This document shows positions 6,035-8,321 of a DNA stretch of 8,321 nucleotides, in pieces. The stretch is taken from positions 1 through 8,321 of the forward strand of contig JAGPCH010000042.1 of assembly GCA_018058125.1 (NCBI GenBank). Direction: 5' to 3'. The DNA is from Ignavibacteria bacterium. Lineage in GTDB: Bacteria; Bacteroidota; Ignavibacteria; Tepidaquicellales; Tepidaquicellaceae. Numbering within the stretch: the stretch's first letter is position 1; the number at the start of each line of letters is the position of its first letter. Below the pieces are notes generated by a model. The model saw only the letters and a program-made list of their open reading frames with translations, had not been told where the DNA came from and made no database searches. A program made the translations under genes and the position numbers.

Positions 6035-6068
6035 TTTTAAATGTTTATTTAAAATTGAACATTTAAAA
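6035..6068 (-). promoter_or_regulatory. Inverted repeat in the tuf leader
   Basis: TTTTAAATGTT (6035-6045) is perfectly complementary to AACATTTAAAA (6058-6068), an 11-bp stem around a 12-nt loop, between the tRNA and tuf. It is almost all A-T, and no T tract follows on the minus strand, so it is not an obvious terminator. It may be a processing or leader structure, or only a by-product of the overlapping heptamer repeat. Confidence 0.35.
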
Positions 6069-6088
6069 TTGAACATTTATAATTAAAT
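6047..6088. repeat. Heptamer tandem repeat, units ATTTAAA/ATTGAAC
   Basis: Six heptamers in register: ATTTAAA, ATTGAAC, ATTTAAA, ATTGAAC, ATTTATA, ATTAAAT. The 14-mer ATTTAAAATTGAAC is repeated perfectly at 6047-6060 and 6061-6074. The array ends 4 bases from the 3' end of the tRNA. Confidence 0.8.
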
Positions 6089-6092
6089 ATAG

Positions 6093-6166
6093 TGGGTCAG
6101 GGAGGAATTGAACCTCCCACCTCGTGCTTATAAGGCACGCGCTCTAACCATCTGAGCTACTGACCC
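6093..6166 (-). tRNA. tRNA-Ile with anticodon UAU (reads AUA)
   Basis: A fully paired 74-nt cloverleaf lies on the minus strand: acceptor GGGTCAG/CTGACCC, D stem GCTC/GAGC, anticodon stem CGTGC/GCACG, T stem GGAGG/CCTCC, T loop TTCAATT, discriminator A73, no encoded CCA. The anticodon loop is CTTATAA, so bases 34-36 are TAT (plus-strand positions 6130-6132). The body, including the D arm AGATGGTTA and the loop ending ATAA, is that of a standard bacterial tRNA-Ile(GAU), with T in place of G at the wobble position. Most bacteria read AUA with tRNA-Ile(CAU) modified to lysidine by TilS; a UAU anticodon is rare. It lies between fusA and tuf and is probably transcribed with one or both. Confidence 0.95.
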
Positions 6167-6332
6167 GCGATGGAAACTATTTACATTCCAAAATAATCTT
6201 TTGAATGAAAACCGTTTTATAGAACGACTTAATGTGTCTGATATACGAGTTATATTCCGCTAAGCGAAACTGACCCTCTTATTATTTTAAAGAACTTTTA
6301 TACATATATTGCTCGCCGGCTAAATATTTCCT
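6167..6332 (-). other. Spacer between fusA and tRNA-Ile
   Basis: These 166 bases hold no gene I can support. A 6-bp hairpin, TTCCGC (6255-6260) with GCGAAA (6264-6269), one pair being G-U, has no T tract. On the minus strand CTATAAAA near 6215-6222 could be a -10 element for the tRNA and tuf, but I see no convincing -35. No clear terminator for fusA is visible, so read-through into the tRNA and tuf is possible. Confidence 0.4.
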
Positions 6333-8321
6333 TTAGCTGACTTTTTCTTTGCCTTTTATTTTCTCAATGATCTGCTCAGATATACTCTTAGGCGCTTCAT
6401 CATAATGCGAAAACTGCATTGTGTAAATAGCTCGTCCCTGAGTCATCGATCTCATTGTAGTTGCATAACCGAACATCTCTGACAGCGGCACTAATGATTT
6501 TATCACCTGTGCATCACTTCTCTGTGACATTCCTTCAATTCTTCCTCTTCTGGAACTAAGATCACCCATAACATCTCCCATGTATTCTTCCGGAGTTACT
6601 ACTTCTACTTCCATGATCGGCTCAAGTAAAACAGGATTTGCCTTTCTTGCGCCTTCTTTAAATGCCATGGATCCTGCGATCTTAAATGCCATCTCCGAAG
6701 AGTCAACATCGTGAAACGATCCGTCAAATAGTCTAACCTTTATATCCTCAACAGGATAACCTGCAAGAACACCATTTTTCATTGCCTCTTCGATACCTTC
6801 TGATACCGGATTAATATATTCTTTCGGAATGGATCCTCCGACAATTCCGTTCTCAAAAATGAATCCTTTTCCTTTTTCATTTGGCTCTAATTCGATCCAA
6901 ACATGTCCAAACTGTCCTCTACCACCAGATTGTCTTACAAACTTTCCTTCCTGTGTGACTTTCTTCTTAATCGTCTCTTTATAAGCAACCTGAGGATTTC
7001 CTACATTTGCCTCTACTTTGAATTCTCTTTTTAATCTGTCAACAATGATATCCAAATGAAGCTCGCCCATTCCCGAGATAAGTGTCTGACCAGTTTCTTC
7101 GTCAGTCTTTACTCTGAATGTAGGATCCTCATCAGATAGCTTGGATAATGACTCACCAAGTTTGTCCTGATCAGCTTTTGTCTTCGGCTCAATTGCAATC
7201 GAAATAACAGGTTCCGGAAATGAGATTTTCTCCAGTACGATCGGATCACTCTCATCACATAATGTATCTCCGGTCTTTGTGTTTTTTAAACCCACCGCTG
7301 CTGCAATATCACCGCAATATACTTCTTTAATGTCTTCTCTGCTGTTAGCATGCATCTGCAACAGTCTGCTGAATCTTTCTTTCTTATGTGAAATAGAATT
7401 ATAAACATAACTTCCTGCTTCTGCCTTACCTGAATAGACTCTGAAGAATGTAAGCTTTCCGACAAAAGGGTCAGTCATTATTTTAAAAGCAAGTGCTGTG
7501 AATTTTTCCTCATCAGTGACTTTTCTTACTACATGATCATCAGTATGATAATGATGACCTTCTACATCACCTACGTCCGAAGGCGAAGGAAGAAGATCAA
7601 TTACTCTGTCTAATAGACTTTGCACGCCTTTATTTTTAAAAGATGATCCGCATAAAACAGGGATGATCTTTACTTCAATAGTTGCTTTTCTTAATACAGC
7701 GACTATCTCCTGTTCACTGATTTCCTGTCCGTCAAGAAACTTCTCAAGCAATGAATCATCAACATCCGCTACTGCTTCCAGTAATTTATGTCTGTACTCA
7801 TTTGCCTGCTCTATCAATGATTCAGGAATTTCAACATCTTCAAATGTAGCTCCAAGATTTTCATCATTATACATTCTCGCTTTCATTGTGATCAGATCAA
7901 TAATACCGGTAAATAATGCACCCTGTCCGATTGGAAGCTGGATAGGTACTGCATTTGCTTTCAATCTGTCCTTCATCATGTTTATACCGTTGAAAAAGTC
8001 AGCGCCTGTTCTGTCCATTTTATTTACAAAAGCAATTCTCGGTACTTTATATTTATCCGCCTGTCTCCAAACTGTTTCTGACTGCGGCTCTACGCCTCCG
8101 ACTGAACAGAATAAAGCAACCGCTCCGTCAAGAACCCTTAAAGATCTCTCTACTTCTGCTGTAAAATCAACGTGTCCCGGTGTATCAATAATATTGATCC
8201 TGTGATCATTCCATGAACATGTAGTAGCCGCTGAAGTGATAGTAATACCTCTTTCTTTCTCCTGCTCCATCCAGTCCATCGTAGCTGCACCTTCATGCAC
8301 TTCACCAATCCTGTGTAATCT
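6333..8321 (-). CDS. fusA: Elongation factor G, 5' end outside the window
   Basis: This is the C-terminal 662 residues of EF-G, the GTPase that drives translocation and, with RRF, ribosome recycling. The frame is open at the window edge: the first visible residues, RLHRIGEV, are internal. About 35 residues with the P-loop (G1) are missing. The GTG at 8298-8300 is an ordinary valine codon of GEVHEGAAT, not a start. Visible parts in order: switch [11 protein letters not shown]3 DTPGHVDF (visible residues 46-53); G4 NKMD (100-103); G5 CGSSFKNKG; domain [17 protein letters not shown]; domain [22 protein letters not shown]; domain [12 protein letters not shown] and [16 protein letters not shown]; domain [16 protein letters not shown]. 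No frameshift or missing motif is seen. The fusA-tuf order is the common str-operon order. Confidence 0.97.
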   Translation of the reverse strand, partial: RLHRIGEVHEGAATMDWMEQEKERGITITSAATTCSWNDHRINIIDTPGHVDFTAEVERSLRVLDGAVALFCSVGGVEPQSETVWRQADKYKVPRIAFVNKMDRTGADFFNGINMMKDRLKANAVPIQLPIGQGALFTGIIDLITMKARMYNDENLGATFEDVEIPESLIEQANEYRHKLLEAVADVDDSLLEKFLDGQEISEQEIVAVLRKATIEVKIIPVLCGSSFKNKGVQSLLDRVIDLLPSPSDVGDVEGHHYHTDDHVVRKVTDEEKFTALAFKIMTDPFVGKLTFFRVYSGKAEAGSYVYNSISHKKERFSRLLQMHANSREDIKEVYCGDIAAAVGLKNTKTGDTLCDESDPIVLEKISFPEPVISIAIEPKTKADQDKLGESLSKLSDEDPTFRVKTDEETGQTLISGMGELHLDIIVDRLKREFKVEANVGNPQVAYKETIKKKVTQEGKFVRQSGGRGQFGHVWIELEPNEKGKGFIFENGIVGGSIPKEYINPVSEGIEEAMKNGVLAGYPVEDIKVRLFDGSFHDVDSSEMAFKIAGSMAFKEGARKANPVLLEPIMEVEVVTPEEYMGDVMGDLSSRRGRIEGMSQRSDAQVIKSLVPLSEMFGYATTMRSMTQGRAIYTMQFSHYDEAPKSISEQIIEKIKGKEKVS

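Noticed and set aside
7663..8205. A 180-codon open frame on the plus strand
   Set aside because: It lies antisense inside fusA, whose minus-strand product matches EF-G along its whole length. The plus-strand translation is Ser-rich and looks like no protein family.
8298..8300. GTG as start codon of fusA
   Set aside because: The frame continues upstream to the window edge with RLHRIGE, which is conserved EF-G sequence. The gene is cut by the window, not short.

Overview
The window looks like a chromosomal segment from a low-GC bacterium of the Fibrobacterota-Chlorobiota-Bacteroidota (FCB) group, probably a Bacteroidota, Ignavibacteria or related lineage. This is inferred from several signs. 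The housekeeping-type sigma factor is short and lacks region 1.1. L3 carries the [15 protein letters not shown] segment and S10 the [12 protein letters not shown] start, both of the type I know from that group. Shine-Dalgarno sequences are almost absent, and the spacers are AT-rich with heptamer repeats. Genus or species cannot be named from the sequence alone.

Right part, read leftwards on the minus strand (8321 to 2725): a translation cluster in str/S10 order. It holds the 3' part of fusA (EF-G), a 166-bp spacer, a tRNA gene with an isoleucine-type body but a UAU anticodon, a 118-bp leader, tuf (EF-Tu), rpsJ (S10), rplC (L3), rplD (L4) and rplW (L23). A GC-rich hairpin terminator follows rplW. 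The usual next gene, rplB, is absent, so the S10 cluster is cut after its fourth gene.

Middle part (2663 to 1258, minus strand): a PIN-domain protein whose natural start seems to be a CTG, then, one nucleotide after its stop, a 285-residue primary-type sigma-70 factor. The pair ends at a hairpin terminator that overlaps the end of the convergent gene.

Left part: an alpha/beta-hydrolase esterase on the plus strand (606-1256); a divergent tRNA-Arg(ACG) on the minus strand (342-413) with a probable terminator; and the last 44 codons of an unidentified plus-strand gene at the window edge. The stretch 137-341 has no convincing gene.

The core genes work together in elongation (EF-G, EF-Tu, two tRNAs), ribosome assembly (S10, L3, L4, L23) and transcription initiation (sigma factor). 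I found no mobile element, CRISPR array or defence island. The most unusual points are the UAU-anticodon isoleucine tRNA, the truncated S10 cluster, the PIN-sigma gene pair with its odd start codon, and three heptameric spacer repeats.
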